Positions 30,601 to 37,807 of a DNA stretch of 64,000 nt are shown here, one piece after another (within the stretch, counting starts at the first letter, position 1; each line of letters opens with the position of its first letter). Under the pieces are notes generated by a model. That model ran no database searches, was not told the DNA's origin, and saw only the letters and a program-made list of their open reading frames with translations. Source of the DNA: Bacteroidota bacterium (GTDB lineage Bacteria; Bacteroidota; Bacteroidia; AKYH767-A; OLB10); contig JAHEMF010000008.1 in NCBI GenBank assembly GCA_024643795.1, positions 20,999-84,998 of the forward strand. The letters run 5' to 3'. Position numbers and translations under genes: made by a program.

Positions 30601-31984
30601 CGAACAGGTAACTATATTCTATGCCGGCTTGCAACGGCCCAATTACATAAGTCATATCACTGTTATATTGGTTCCAATAAGGATTAGGAGTAATACATTG
30701 TGCTGAATAAAGATCACAATTAGTTAGTTCCTTGATAGTATATACTTCTCCGTTTGAATAAAGTGAATTGTTAACATTCATTTCAAAATATCCTGAAGAA
30801 GGGGCTGTGAATTTCAGTATTTGTTCTTCACCCTGCATATCACACGAGCCTGAATTATAATTACCTGAACCACCAGCAAAACTCAGATAATAAGGGTATG
30901 TCGGGGTTCCCTGGTAAGGCCAGCTTAAAGGGCAACCAGGTGTTGAAAAAGTAAAACGGTCACTGTTTGGACTATAACCGATATTAGGATAGTAGCATTG
31001 CTGCCTTACATAAACATCATAATCAGCATTAGGAACTAAACCTGTGAGATATTGTCCTGACCAAAAGCTAAGATCTAAAATTCCTCCACCTGCAGTATTT
31101 CCTGTACCCGGAGTAAATCCAGCCGGCCCATACTCAAGAACCACATTGTTAGCACCAGAAAAATTAATTTGTACTGCAGTGGGTGTGATGTTTGAAGCAT
31201 TAACTGATGTAGGTTCAGGGCAATTAGGAGCTTCGATCCGGAATGAAGTGTTCCCACAGTTTGTACTTTCAGGATCTAACCTTATCCAATAAGCAACTCC
31301 GGCAGTTAGCGGACCAAAGGTAAATTGGTCGGCTAAATAACCATTATGACCATAATTTGATCCAATGCAATTCCAATCAACATCATCACAATTACCCCCA
31401 ACCTTGTAACTTAGTTGCACACCACATGAATTTGTAGGAATAAAAACCTTATGCACGCCTGATATAGTTGGAGTGAATTTGAATATTCTTTCAACTCCAG
31501 ATCCAGCTCCGGCATTCTGACCTGCCTGGCTGCAAACATAATTGTACCATGCACCCAATCCCAGGGGATGACTGGTATTGATAAGTGAATCATAACCTAT
31601 AACCGGTAAATTATTGCAATCAAGAGCTGTAGTAAATTTGTACACATTACTGTTCGAGCTCCAGACACCACCTCCGCAATCATGTCGGCTGTATACATCA
31701 TAAGTAGTATTGGGTGTCAGGCCGGTTACAGTTACAAGTTGAAAGGATGTGGTGAATGTAATGATGGATCCTCCAGTCCCGGGGCTTGCACCGGTTCCCG
31801 GAGTAAAACCTTCTAAACCGTATTCCACATAGTATGTGCCACCTGTTACCCAATTTTGTAATCCTAGTTTTGCGGAGTTTTGCGTGATTGATTGTGACTT
31901 GGGATTGTAAGTAACACATTGAGCTAATAATTCTATTGATCCAACTAAAATGATTAGTAAAATTGATAGGAGTGACTTTTTCAT
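27695..31984 (-). CDS. Large secreted multidomain protein with T9SS type A sorting domain
   Basis: 1429 residues with a signal peptide (MKKSLLSILLIILVGS, cleavage near LLAQ). Four fibronectin-III-like modules, each containing a YGPxGFTPGTG segment followed by GLTP..YDVYVR..C, lie at about 55-105, 285-335, 520-570 and 765-815. Between them are domains of about 140-170 residues with a conserved RIFKFTP/ITPSQSGVY...WIRLD or YIMADG pattern that resembles pre-peptidase or carbohydrate-binding modules. From about 880 to 1330 there are Ig/PKD-like modules (FCDGGSV, VVATNTSGCTGT, SYLWVPPAGG). The last 75 residues (VSPNPADEFINLSF, GVYLIRVTEKG) are a type A T9SS sorting domain. No protease or hydrolase motif was recognised. 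It is likely surface-bound or released. Confidence 0.85.
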   Translation of the reverse strand: MKKSLLSILLIILVGSIELLAQCVTYNPKSQSITQNSAKLGLQNWVTGGTYYVEYGLEGFTPGTGASPGTGGSIITFTTSFQLVTVTGLTPNTTYDVYSRHDCGGGVWSSNSNVYKFTTALDCNNLPVIGYDSLINTSHPLGLGAWYNYVCSQAGQNAGAGSGVERIFKFTPTISGVHKVFIPTNSCGVQLSYKVGGNCDDVDWNCIGSNYGHNGYLADQFTFGPLTAGVAYWIRLDPESTNCGNTSFRIEAPNCPEPTSVNASNITPTAVQINFSGANNVVLEYGPAGFTPGTGNTAGGGILDLSFWSGQYLTGLVPNADYDVYVRQQCYYPNIGYSPNSDRFTFSTPGCPLSWPYQGTPTYPYYLSFAGGSGNYNSGSCDMQGEEQILKFTAPSSGYFEMNVNNSLYSNGEVYTIKELTNCDLYSAQCITPNPYWNQYNSDMTYVIGPLQAGIEYSYLFDVSYVNPQGPYISFMNLGITITCPRPTEIGTSNIGPNSIDVNWDCNAQFVAPCQSLPYLEYGPANFTPGTGATAGANGTLIANASPPYTISGLTPFTDYDIYLRTNCGGSWSLNTAKIRIKTSGDCSASPVLSCNDLVNYQVTYLYNYQSAGAWNSSACGNNITQSKEVIWQITPSQSGVYSLYFYNMQTQYISGNVRSNIYFKNASQGCNETGWSCVGSLNYYNANFQPTTISLGTLTAGETYYIMADGYQPTVSGVWYKYFFRLDCPNVCTATNLSGVSTGVDYAVIDGSCAGCTGTSYLEYGPAGFTPGTDSVPGAGGTVIQGVSFPYTLSGLVTGTAYDVYVRNFCSGLNSFSDNSNKLSFTPCYNLPTGINSSAGTSLCVGAQTTLSVIGGALPPGGNFVWYTNGCGSGNIGIGDSITVINNNYTTYRVRIESSCGISSCISQTISTNYPSSSISASGPTTFCDGGSVGLYVYSGTGNLLQWYADGTPLAGETSSTYLATSSGTYTVVATNTSGCTGTSNQVVVTENPNPVVTFAGLASTYDSFDPAATLTGSPAGGVFSGPGISGNQFTPLIAGVGGPYNITYDYTDANGCSGSYTLQTSVTGCTSPPSQPGAITSSGYPAVCPGDSRTYSIVPVAGATSYLWVPPAGGVITSGQGTTVMNITYNSGFTAAGSLAVQSVNACGNSTPRTYNVSRNEPVMPNAIVGEFAGVCNKAGIQYSVSSVSGITYTWSFYTGSNVVIASGQGSSVVTVDFLSGFANDIINVTASNNCGNSGTYGHGINAVPSQPTMIIGPPTVCSGQQGIQYSVNPVFGTDTYSWSAPPKSKISDGVNNSKNQNITTSSNIVFVNFGNKSGTLSVRANNSCGSSSYKDLNVSFNCRLASQNELVSLSDLVVSPNPADEFINLSFSSQSDFQCEIVNMLGETVLTDINNKRIDIKALPNGVYLIRVTEKGSIVTRRFVKS

Positions 31985-31986
31985 AT

Positions 31987-32009
31987 TCTGACAGGTTTGG
32001 GGTGTCAGA
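31987..32009 (-). other. Stem-loop just upstream of the 1429-residue gene
   Basis: TCTGACA (31987-31993) and TGTCAGA (32003-32009) are perfect 7-bp arms around a 9-nt loop, ending 3 nt before the start codon at 31984. If transcribed, it would place the start codon against a hairpin. No TAnnTTTG promoter is evident in the 221-bp gap (31985-32205), whose other content is the GAPDH terminator. Confidence 0.4.
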
Positions 32010-32152
32010 TGAAAGTACTAATTAACTAAATACGATTTCAGGAATTTGGTGAACTTATAGACTCGGCAGGCGAATGCAGGTTTTTCATTGATAATACCCG
32101 AAAAATCATACTCAACACAAACGAAACCCACATTTTTCAGATCACCGGAAAT

Positions 32153-32178
32153 AAAAAACCCCGATCGAATGATCGGGG
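32153..32178 (-). terminator. Terminator of the GAPDH gene
   Basis: CCCCGATC-GAAT-GATCGGGG (32159-32178) forms an 8-bp stem. Read on the minus strand it is followed by six T, 28 bp after the GAPDH stop. Confidence 0.85.
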
Positions 32179-32205
32179 CGGTTGATTGTCAGAGGATTTA
32201 ATTTA

Positions 32206-33681
32206 TTAATAATATGTAAGCCTTATAACATTAGCAAGATATTTCGCAAAGCGAACCACTTGCCTGCTGTAACCATATTCGTTATCATACCATACATACA
32301 ATACTACATTCTTTTTGTCTTTAGAAACTATAGTTGCCGGACTATCTACTATACTGGCACATGGATTACCAACCAGATCTGATGATACTGTTTCATTTGA
32401 GGTGAGATATTGAATTTGCTCAATGAGTTCGCCATTGAGTGCGGCATCGCGCAGAAACTCGTTGACCTGATCTTTTTCAGTGGCTTTATTTAGGGTAAGA
32501 TTCAGTATAGCAAGTGATACATTTGGAGTAGGAACTCGTACTGCATTTCCTGAAATTTTTCCGGCTAACTGAGGTAATGCCTTCGATACTGCCTTATCCG
32601 CTCCTGTTTCAGTTATCACCATATTCAACGCTGCAGAGCGGCCCCTGCGATATTTCTTATGATAATTGTCCAGAAGGTTTTGATCGTTTGTGTAAGAGTG
32701 AATGGTTTCAATATGACCTCTTTCAATACCCAGTTTGTTATCAATTACAGACAACACAGGAACAATGGCATTGGTAGTGCATGAGGCTGCTGAAAATACA
32801 GTCTCAGATGGGTCATGATTCTTCTGGTTAATACCATATACTACATTAGGTATATCTCCTTTGCCGGGAGCTGTGAGCAATACTTTAGAAGCGCCCTTGG
32901 CCGTCAAATGCCTGCTCAACGCTTCCCTGTCGCGAAACACGCCGGTGTTATCAATGATAAGGGCATCATTGATGCCGTATTTTGTGTAATCAATATCTTC
33001 AGGTTGCTTGGCAGATATCATATGTACAATATGACCATTGATGACCAGTGCCTTGTTTGCAAGGTCAACCACAACTGTTCCCGGAAACGGGCCATGTATG
33101 GAATCTGATCTTAGAAGGTCAGCTCTTTTGATGATATCCTCATCAGATTTATCACGGGTGACTATTGCTCTTAACCTTAACTGCTCACCCTTTCCTGCCT
33201 GCACTACCAATTCCCTTGCTAATATTCTTCCAATCCTGCCAAAGCCATATAAAACCACATCCTTAGGTACCATAACCCTCCTGTCGCGGCCAATAAAACC
33301 TTTGAGTTTACCGCCTACAAACTCGTTAAGTGTTAACCCATTATTTTCTTTCTCAGTTATCCATTCAGAAGTCAGTTTTCCAAGATCGATCCGGGCTGGA
33401 GCCAGATCAAGTTTGTTTACCTCTTCAGCCACAGCCAGTGTTTCGTAAACTGTGATATTTTTCTTTACAAATTCCCTTGAGTACTGATGTAATGCAAGTA
33501 TCTGGCTGGCACTTCTGTCAACCAATTGATTTCTGAACATGATCAACTCTACTGATCTGTCGTACCACAAGGTTCCAATTATATGAATTAATTGTATGGC
33601 TGCCTTTTCCAGTTTCACCCACTCGCCCAATCCTTCTTCGTACGAATTTTTGGTAGCATCTTTAATTGTTTCTGTAGACAT
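32206..33681 (-). CDS. gap: Glyceraldehyde-3-phosphate dehydrogenase, long form
   Basis: 491 residues. It converts glyceraldehyde-3-phosphate to 1,3-bisphosphoglycerate with NAD(P). The Rossmann signature GFGRIGR is at 146-152 and the catalytic Cys is C301 in SAASCTTNA, with the partner HSYTNDQN region and the C-terminal WYDNEYGYS present. Ordinary GAPDH is about 335 residues and starts at the Rossmann fold. Here about 140 extra, mostly helical residues precede it (EKAAIQLIHIIGTLWYDRS). Long forms of this kind occur in Bacteroidota. The extension has no recognised domain and could affect oligomerisation or cofactor preference. It lies downstream of the sigma-factor gene on the same strand. 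Confidence 0.93.
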   Translation of the reverse strand: MSTETIKDATKNSYEEGLGEWVKLEKAAIQLIHIIGTLWYDRSVELIMFRNQLVDRSASQILALHQYSREFVKKNITVYETLAVAEEVNKLDLAPARIDLGKLTSEWITEKENNGLTLNEFVGGKLKGFIGRDRRVMVPKDVVLYGFGRIGRILARELVVQAGKGEQLRLRAIVTRDKSDEDIIKRADLLRSDSIHGPFPGTVVVDLANKALVINGHIVHMISAKQPEDIDYTKYGINDALIIDNTGVFRDREALSRHLTAKGASKVLLTAPGKGDIPNVVYGINQKNHDPSETVFSAASCTTNAIVPVLSVIDNKLGIERGHIETIHSYTNDQNLLDNYHKKYRRGRSAALNMVITETGADKAVSKALPQLAGKISGNAVRVPTPNVSLAILNLTLNKATEKDQVNEFLRDAALNGELIEQIQYLTSNETVSSDLVGNPCASIVDSPATIVSKDKKNVVLYVWYDNEYGYSRQVVRFAKYLANVIRLTYY

Positions 33682-33762
33682 GATTTAATTGAATTTTAAT
33701 AAAATTGAATTCATGAACACGGCAAATGAAATGCCGCAAATCAATTTCTCGGATTATAATGA

Positions 33763-34626
33763 CTATCCAAGATACGCTTTTAGCAGATTGCTTCTGGATT
33801 TATGCCTGAGGCGGCGAATTGCTTTTTCTTTGATCTGCCTGACACGCTCTCTGGTAAGATCGAATTTAGCACCAATTTCCTCAAGAGTCAAACCATGGTT
33901 CATTCCAATACCAAAGAATAGTTTGATCACCTCACGTTCCCGTTCGGTCAAAGTACTTAACGACCTGTCTATTTCTTGTTGTAATGATTCAGTAATCAAT
34001 AAGTTATCAGCTCTGGGACTATCGCTATTCTCGAGAACATCTAATAAGCTGTTATCCTCACCGTTGGCAAAAGGTGCATCCATTGACACATGTTTACCGG
34101 AAACCTTCATGGTATCGGTAACCTTATCGGTTGAAACCTCTAAAACCGTTGCCAATTCATCAGCAGAAGGCTCACGTTCAAATTCCTGCTCGAGCTTTGA
34201 AAATGCCTTGCTTATCTTATTTAGAGACCCTACCTGGTTCAAAGGTAGCCTCACTATCCGCGATTGCTCAGCAAGTGCCTGCAATATAGACTGGCGAATC
34301 CACCAAACAGCGTAAGAAATGAACTTGAACCCTCTGGTCTCATCAAATCTCTTGGCGGCCTTTATAAGCCCCAGGTTACCTTCATTTATCAGATCCGGCA
34401 AGCTAAGTCCCTGATTTTGGTATTGTTTGGCAACCGAGACCACGAATCGCAGGTTTGCCTTTGTAAGCCTGTCCAGTGCTACCTGGTCGCCATCTTTGAT
34501 AAGACGGGCCAGTCTGACTTCTTCTTCAGCAGTGATCAAGTCTTCACGACCGATTTCCTGGAGGTATTTTTCTAAAGATTGGCTTTCACGATTAGTGATC
34601 GATTTGGTGATCTTTAGTTGCCTCAT
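33763..34626 (-). CDS. rpoD: Primary RNA polymerase sigma factor (RpoD/SigA, Bacteroidota type)
   Basis: 287 residues from ATG 34626. Region 1.2 ([16 protein letters not shown]), region 2 ([29 protein letters not shown], including the -10-recognition helix), region 3, and region 4 ([36 protein letters not shown]) are complete. Region 1.1 and the non-conserved spacer of proteobacterial RpoD are absent, as is normal in this phylum. A longer reading back to 34743 is rejected because it would start upstream of the promoter at 34679-34709 and inside the degP terminator. This factor is expected to recognise the TTG/TAnnTTTG promoters seen in this window, including its own. Confidence 0.95.
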   Translation of the reverse strand: MRQLKITKSITNRESQSLEKYLQEIGREDLITAEEEVRLARLIKDGDQVALDRLTKANLRFVVSVAKQYQNQGLSLPDLINEGNLGLIKAAKRFDETRGFKFISYAVWWIRQSILQALAEQSRIVRLPLNQVGSLNKISKAFSKLEQEFEREPSADELATVLEVSTDKVTDTMKVSGKHVSMDAPFANGEDNSLLDVLENSDSPRADNLLITESLQQEIDRSLSTLTEREREVIKLFFGIGMNHGLTLEEIGAKFDLTRERVRQIKEKAIRRLRHKSRSNLLKAYLG

Positions 34627-34678
34627 ATTGTGTTTGGGGTTAAATGACGGTTTTAGGGATAAAAAAAATTTGAAGCCG

Positions 34679-34709
34679 CAAAAGTATGACGAAAATGCAA
34701 TTTTGTCAA
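34679..34709 (-). promoter_or_regulatory. rpoD promoter
   Basis: On the minus strand TTG (34709-34707), 20-bp spacer, TACTTTTG (34686-34679). Both elements and the spacing are ideal for the Bacteroidota primary sigma factor. Predicted start near 34672, leader about 46 nt. Confidence 0.8.
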
Positions 34710-34724
34710 GGTCTGCCCCATCAC

Positions 34725-34757
34725 AAAAAAAGGAGGCCTGCACCCATGCAAGCCTCC
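34725..34757 (-). terminator. Terminator of the degP gene
   Basis: On the minus strand GGAGGC-T-TGCA-TGGG-TGCA-G-GCCTCC (34757-34732) gives an 11-bp stem with tetraloop, followed by seven T. It lies about 30 bp after the degP stop and just upstream of the rpoD promoter. Confidence 0.9.
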
Positions 34758-34786
34758 GAACCTAACACATTAACACACTATATAAA

Positions 34787-36235
34787 TCACAAACCAAATC
34801 CGTAATAAGCCCTCATCCCATTAGGATAGATGCCTTCAATAAGCACACCACCCTTTTTGTTAGCCAAAGCCAGTTTTATATCTTCTGTTGTTGAAACCTT
34901 TTTCTTGTCAATACTCTGAATAATAAATCCTTCCCTTATTCCAGCGCTTCTTAATTTGCCACCGTTGAGTTCAGAAACTTTTACTCCATGTTCTATACCC
35001 AAGGAACCTAACTCATCATTGCTCACCGTTTCAAATCTTGCGCCCAGAATAGAAACCACATCATCTTTTACAATGTCAGTGTTTCCATTCTTATTTCTCA
35101 ATGTAACGGCAAGCGATTTTTCGGTTCCGTCACGCAACAATGTTACTTTGATCTTATCGCCCGGACGGTATCTGCTGACCTGCTCCTGCAATTCAGGTGA
35201 TGAAGTAACTCTTACTTCACCCACTCTAGTGATCACATCGCCTTCCCTGATACCGGCATCATAAGCTGCACCCCCTTCTGTTAATCCGGCAACGTAAACC
35301 CCCTTCATGGTTTTAATACCTTTTTCCTCAGCAAATTTTGAGTCAATATCTCTTATGTTCACACCAATAAATCCACGTTGAACACTGCCATACTCCATTA
35401 AGTCATCAACAACTTTTTTCACAATACTTACTGGTATAGCGAAAGAATATCCCGTATATGCACCGGTATTGGAGGCTATAGCAGTATTGATACCTACCAA
35501 ACCACCTGCGGTATTTACCAGAGCACCTCCACTATTACCAGGATTCACTGCCGCATCAGTCTGTATGAATGATTCAATTGGAAATTGTTGGTCAGGAAGT
35601 ATATGAATACTTCTGCCTTTTGCACTTACAATTCCGGCAGTAACCGTACTGGTAAGATTAAAAGGATTACCTACTGCAAGCACCCATTCACCAACCTTCA
35701 AGTCATCAGAGTTACCATAAGGAATAAATGGAAGATCTTTTTCATCGATCTTTATCAATGCAAGATCTGTTGATGGGTCAGCACCTATTACTGTCGCAGT
35801 ATATGACTTTTTATTATCTAAAGTTATTTCAACTGTGGAGGCATTTTCAACAACATGATTATTGGTAACAATATAACCGTCGTCTGAAATTATAACTCCT
35901 GAACCAGCCCCTGATGCAGGTTGCCTTGGACTCAATCCCCTGTCGCCCCAAAAGAAGTCTCGGAACGGATTATATTGTTGAGATGAATAAGACTGGTCCA
36001 TTCCGTATGTAGTTTTTACGTGTACTACAGATGGTACCGTGACCTCCGCAGCAGTGGTAAAATCAGTTAATGATTCGGCTGCCACCCGAGGCATGTTCAC
36101 TAATGTTGCCGGTTGATTAACAATAGGTTCATCAGTATAAAGATTACCATCAGAACTGTTAAGTTTATCAAAAGCAAAGGATCCGGCAAATCCGGCGATT
36201 AAGGCTATGAAAGCTACGCCCAGTATGTTTTTCAT
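34787..36235 (-). CDS. DegP/HtrA-family periplasmic serine protease
   Basis: 482 residues from ATG 36235; an ATG at 36247 would add four residues. An N-terminal membrane segment or signal (ILGVAFIALIAGFAGSFAF) leads into a trypsin-like domain with the triad H127 (NNHVVEN), D157 (STDLALIKI) and S235 (NPGNSGGALVN). The first PDZ domain (about 285-375; RGFIGVNI, GIREGDVITRVG) is clear and a second, more diverged one (SAGIREGFIIQSIDKK) follows to the C-terminus. These proteases degrade or refold damaged envelope proteins. It is followed by a strong terminator and preceded by a divergent region shared with dapF. Confidence 0.93.
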   Translation of the reverse strand: MKNILGVAFIALIAGFAGSFAFDKLNSSDGNLYTDEPIVNQPATLVNMPRVAAESLTDFTTAAEVTVPSVVHVKTTYGMDQSYSSQQYNPFRDFFWGDRGLSPRQPASGAGSGVIISDDGYIVTNNHVVENASTVEITLDNKKSYTATVIGADPSTDLALIKIDEKDLPFIPYGNSDDLKVGEWVLAVGNPFNLTSTVTAGIVSAKGRSIHILPDQQFPIESFIQTDAAVNPGNSGGALVNTAGGLVGINTAIASNTGAYTGYSFAIPVSIVKKVVDDLMEYGSVQRGFIGVNIRDIDSKFAEEKGIKTMKGVYVAGLTEGGAAYDAGIREGDVITRVGEVRVTSSPELQEQVSRYRPGDKIKVTLLRDGTEKSLAVTLRNKNGNTDIVKDDVVSILGARFETVSNDELGSLGIEHGVKVSELNGGKLRSAGIREGFIIQSIDKKKVSTTEDIKLALANKKGGVLIEGIYPNGMRAYYGFGL

Positions 36236-36312
36236 TTTTGTCACCATTTTTTATGAGATTTTGTTAAATGGGTAGAATCAGTTCATTCCTGAGGTTACTT
36301 TTGTTATACATG

Positions 36313-36320
36313 CAAATTTA
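36313..36320 (-). promoter_or_regulatory. Candidate -7 element for degP
   Basis: The minus strand reads TAAATTTG, an exact match, with a predicted start near 36306 and a leader of about 70 nt. No TTG occurs at normal spacing upstream, so the site may depend on an activator or another sigma factor. Confidence 0.45.
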
Positions 36321-36375
36321 TTATCACCAAGATGAAAAGATTATGAAGTGAAACTGGCCTGAAATTCATGCAATT

Positions 36376-36389
36376 GGTTAAATTTAACC
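36376..36389. promoter_or_regulatory. Perfect 14-bp palindrome between degP and dapF
   Basis: GGTTAAATTTAACC is an exact palindrome in the 198-bp divergent region (36236-36433), 45 bp before the dapF start and about 56 bp upstream of the degP -7 element. Its position and symmetry suggest an operator for a dimeric regulator. AT-rich palindromes also arise by chance. Confidence 0.45.
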
Positions 36390-36433
36390 CTCCACAGATG
36401 CTCTGAATTTCATCTTATATTGACAATCTCCTT

Positions 36434-37246
36434 GTGAAAAAGTTTAAACACTCTCAAATAGCCTTTTCAAAATTCCATGGAACAGGGAATGACTTTATAT
36501 TAATAGATAACCGGGAACAGCAAGTTAAATTGCATCAACATGGAATTTCCGAAATGTGTGACAGAAGATTTGGTATTGGTGCCGATGGGTTAATACTTCT
36601 GGAAAATGATATCGATTTTGATTTCCGGATGATCTATTTTAATGCCGATGGTAAAGAAGGTTCAATGTGTGGTAACGGAGGAAGATGTGTAGTTGCTTTC
36701 GCTGATCAATTAGGGATCGTTTCAAAACAAACTACATTTACTGCCATCGATGGTATGCATGAGGCATCCTTGACGCGATCAAATAACAATGAATGGAATG
36801 TCAAATTAAAAATGTCAGATGTCAATGCTATATCAAATGCTCTTAAAAGTGATCATTATACGGATACCGGATCACCGCATATAGTACGACAACTCTCGAG
36901 TTTGGACGATCTTGACGTGGTCAATGAAGGCAGAGAAATACGAAATAGCGAATCATATTATAAAGAAGGTGTCAATGTTAACTTCATTGCTATAATCAAT
37001 GATGTTATTATGATAAGAACCTATGAGCGAGGAGTTGAAAATGAAACTTACTCTTGTGGTACTGGAAGCGTTGCAGCAGCCCTGGTGGCAGGAAAAGATA
37101 AACCAGACGGCGAACATATATCAACGCTCAGAAGTCTGGGAGGAGATCTAAAAGTGTACTTCACAAAAGTTAATGGATCATATACCAATATATTCCTTGA
37201 AGGTTCAGCAAAATATGTTTTTGAAGGAACCATAAACTTAGATTAA
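36434..37246 (+). CDS. dapF: Diaminopimelate epimerase
   Basis: 270 residues, GTG start at 36434. It interconverts LL- and meso-diaminopimelate for lysine and peptidoglycan synthesis. The two catalytic cysteines are C79 in MCGNGGRC and C208 in SCGTGS. The N-terminal FHGTGNDFILID motif is complete. No ATG lies between the GTG and the conserved FSKFHGTG, so the GTG is the natural start. The following acetyltransferase gene begins 2 bp after the stop, and the cluster continues to mltG. Confidence 0.96.
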   Translation: MKKFKHSQIAFSKFHGTGNDFILIDNREQQVKLHQHGISEMCDRRFGIGADGLILLENDIDFDFRMIYFNADGKEGSMCGNGGRCVVAFADQLGIVSKQTTFTAIDGMHEASLTRSNNNEWNVKLKMSDVNAISNALKSDHYTDTGSPHIVRQLSSLDDLDVVNEGREIRNSESYYKEGVNVNFIAIINDVIMIRTYERGVENETYSCGTGSVAAALVAGKDKPDGEHISTLRSLGGDLKVYFTKVNGSYTNIFLEGSAKYVFEGTINLD

Positions 37247-37248
37247 AC

Positions 37249-37779
37249 ATGATTAGAGGAACCCGGATAAGATTGCGAGCTATCGAACCAAACGATATCG
37301 ATCTGATGTATCACTGGGAGAACAATGTTGACATTTGGCCCCTTAGCGGAACAACACAACCCTTTTCCAAAAAAACTATGATAGACTTTGTTGAAAATTC
37401 TCACAATGATATTTACATCAACAAACAACTTAGGCTTGCCATTGAAAAAATGAATAGTGATTCACAAAACGGACAAACCATTGGCTACATAGATCTTTTT
37501 GACTTTGATCCTACAAACAGGAGAGCAGGGGTTGGTATATTAATCGCCGACACAGATAGTCGCCGGCAAGGGTTTGGATTGGAAGCAATTGAACTGCTTT
37601 GCAAATACGGTGCTGATATAATACATCTGCATCAACTTTTTTGCAATGTTCATGAAAACAACCAGGCCAGCATTAACCTGTTCAAAGCAGCAGGGTTCTC
37701 TAAATGTGGACAGTTGTCCGATTGGTCTTTGCAGAATGGTAATTGGGTGAACGCCATTGTTATGCAGCGGATTTTTTAA
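37249..37779 (+). CDS. GNAT-family N-acetyltransferase (RimJ/RimL-like)
   Basis: 176 residues. It opens with a typical Acetyltransf_3 start (RGTRIRLRAIEPNDIDLMYHWENN). The acetyl-CoA-binding motif A is seen as VGILIADTDSRRQGFGLEAIELL (about 95-120), with the C-terminal NVHENNQASINLFKAAGF segment. Substrate is unknown; relatives acetylate ribosomal-protein N-termini or small amines. Its position 2 bp after dapF and before the cytochrome and mltG suggests cotranscription rather than a proven functional link. Confidence 0.88.
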   Translation: MIRGTRIRLRAIEPNDIDLMYHWENNVDIWPLSGTTQPFSKKTMIDFVENSHNDIYINKQLRLAIEKMNSDSQNGQTIGYIDLFDFDPTNRRAGVGILIADTDSRRQGFGLEAIELLCKYGADIIHLHQLFCNVHENNQASINLFKAAGFSKCGQLSDWSLQNGNWVNAIVMQRIF

Positions 37780-37807
37780 TAGCAGAAAAATAACATAAGA
37801 CCAGTAA

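Noticed and set aside
33720..33736. CGGCA/TGCCG hairpin after rpoD as a terminator
   Set aside because: Only 5 bp of stem and no T-run on the minus strand.
34627..34743. 39-residue N-terminal extension of the sigma factor
   Set aside because: It spans the rpoD promoter and part of the degP terminator; the 287-residue form is complete.
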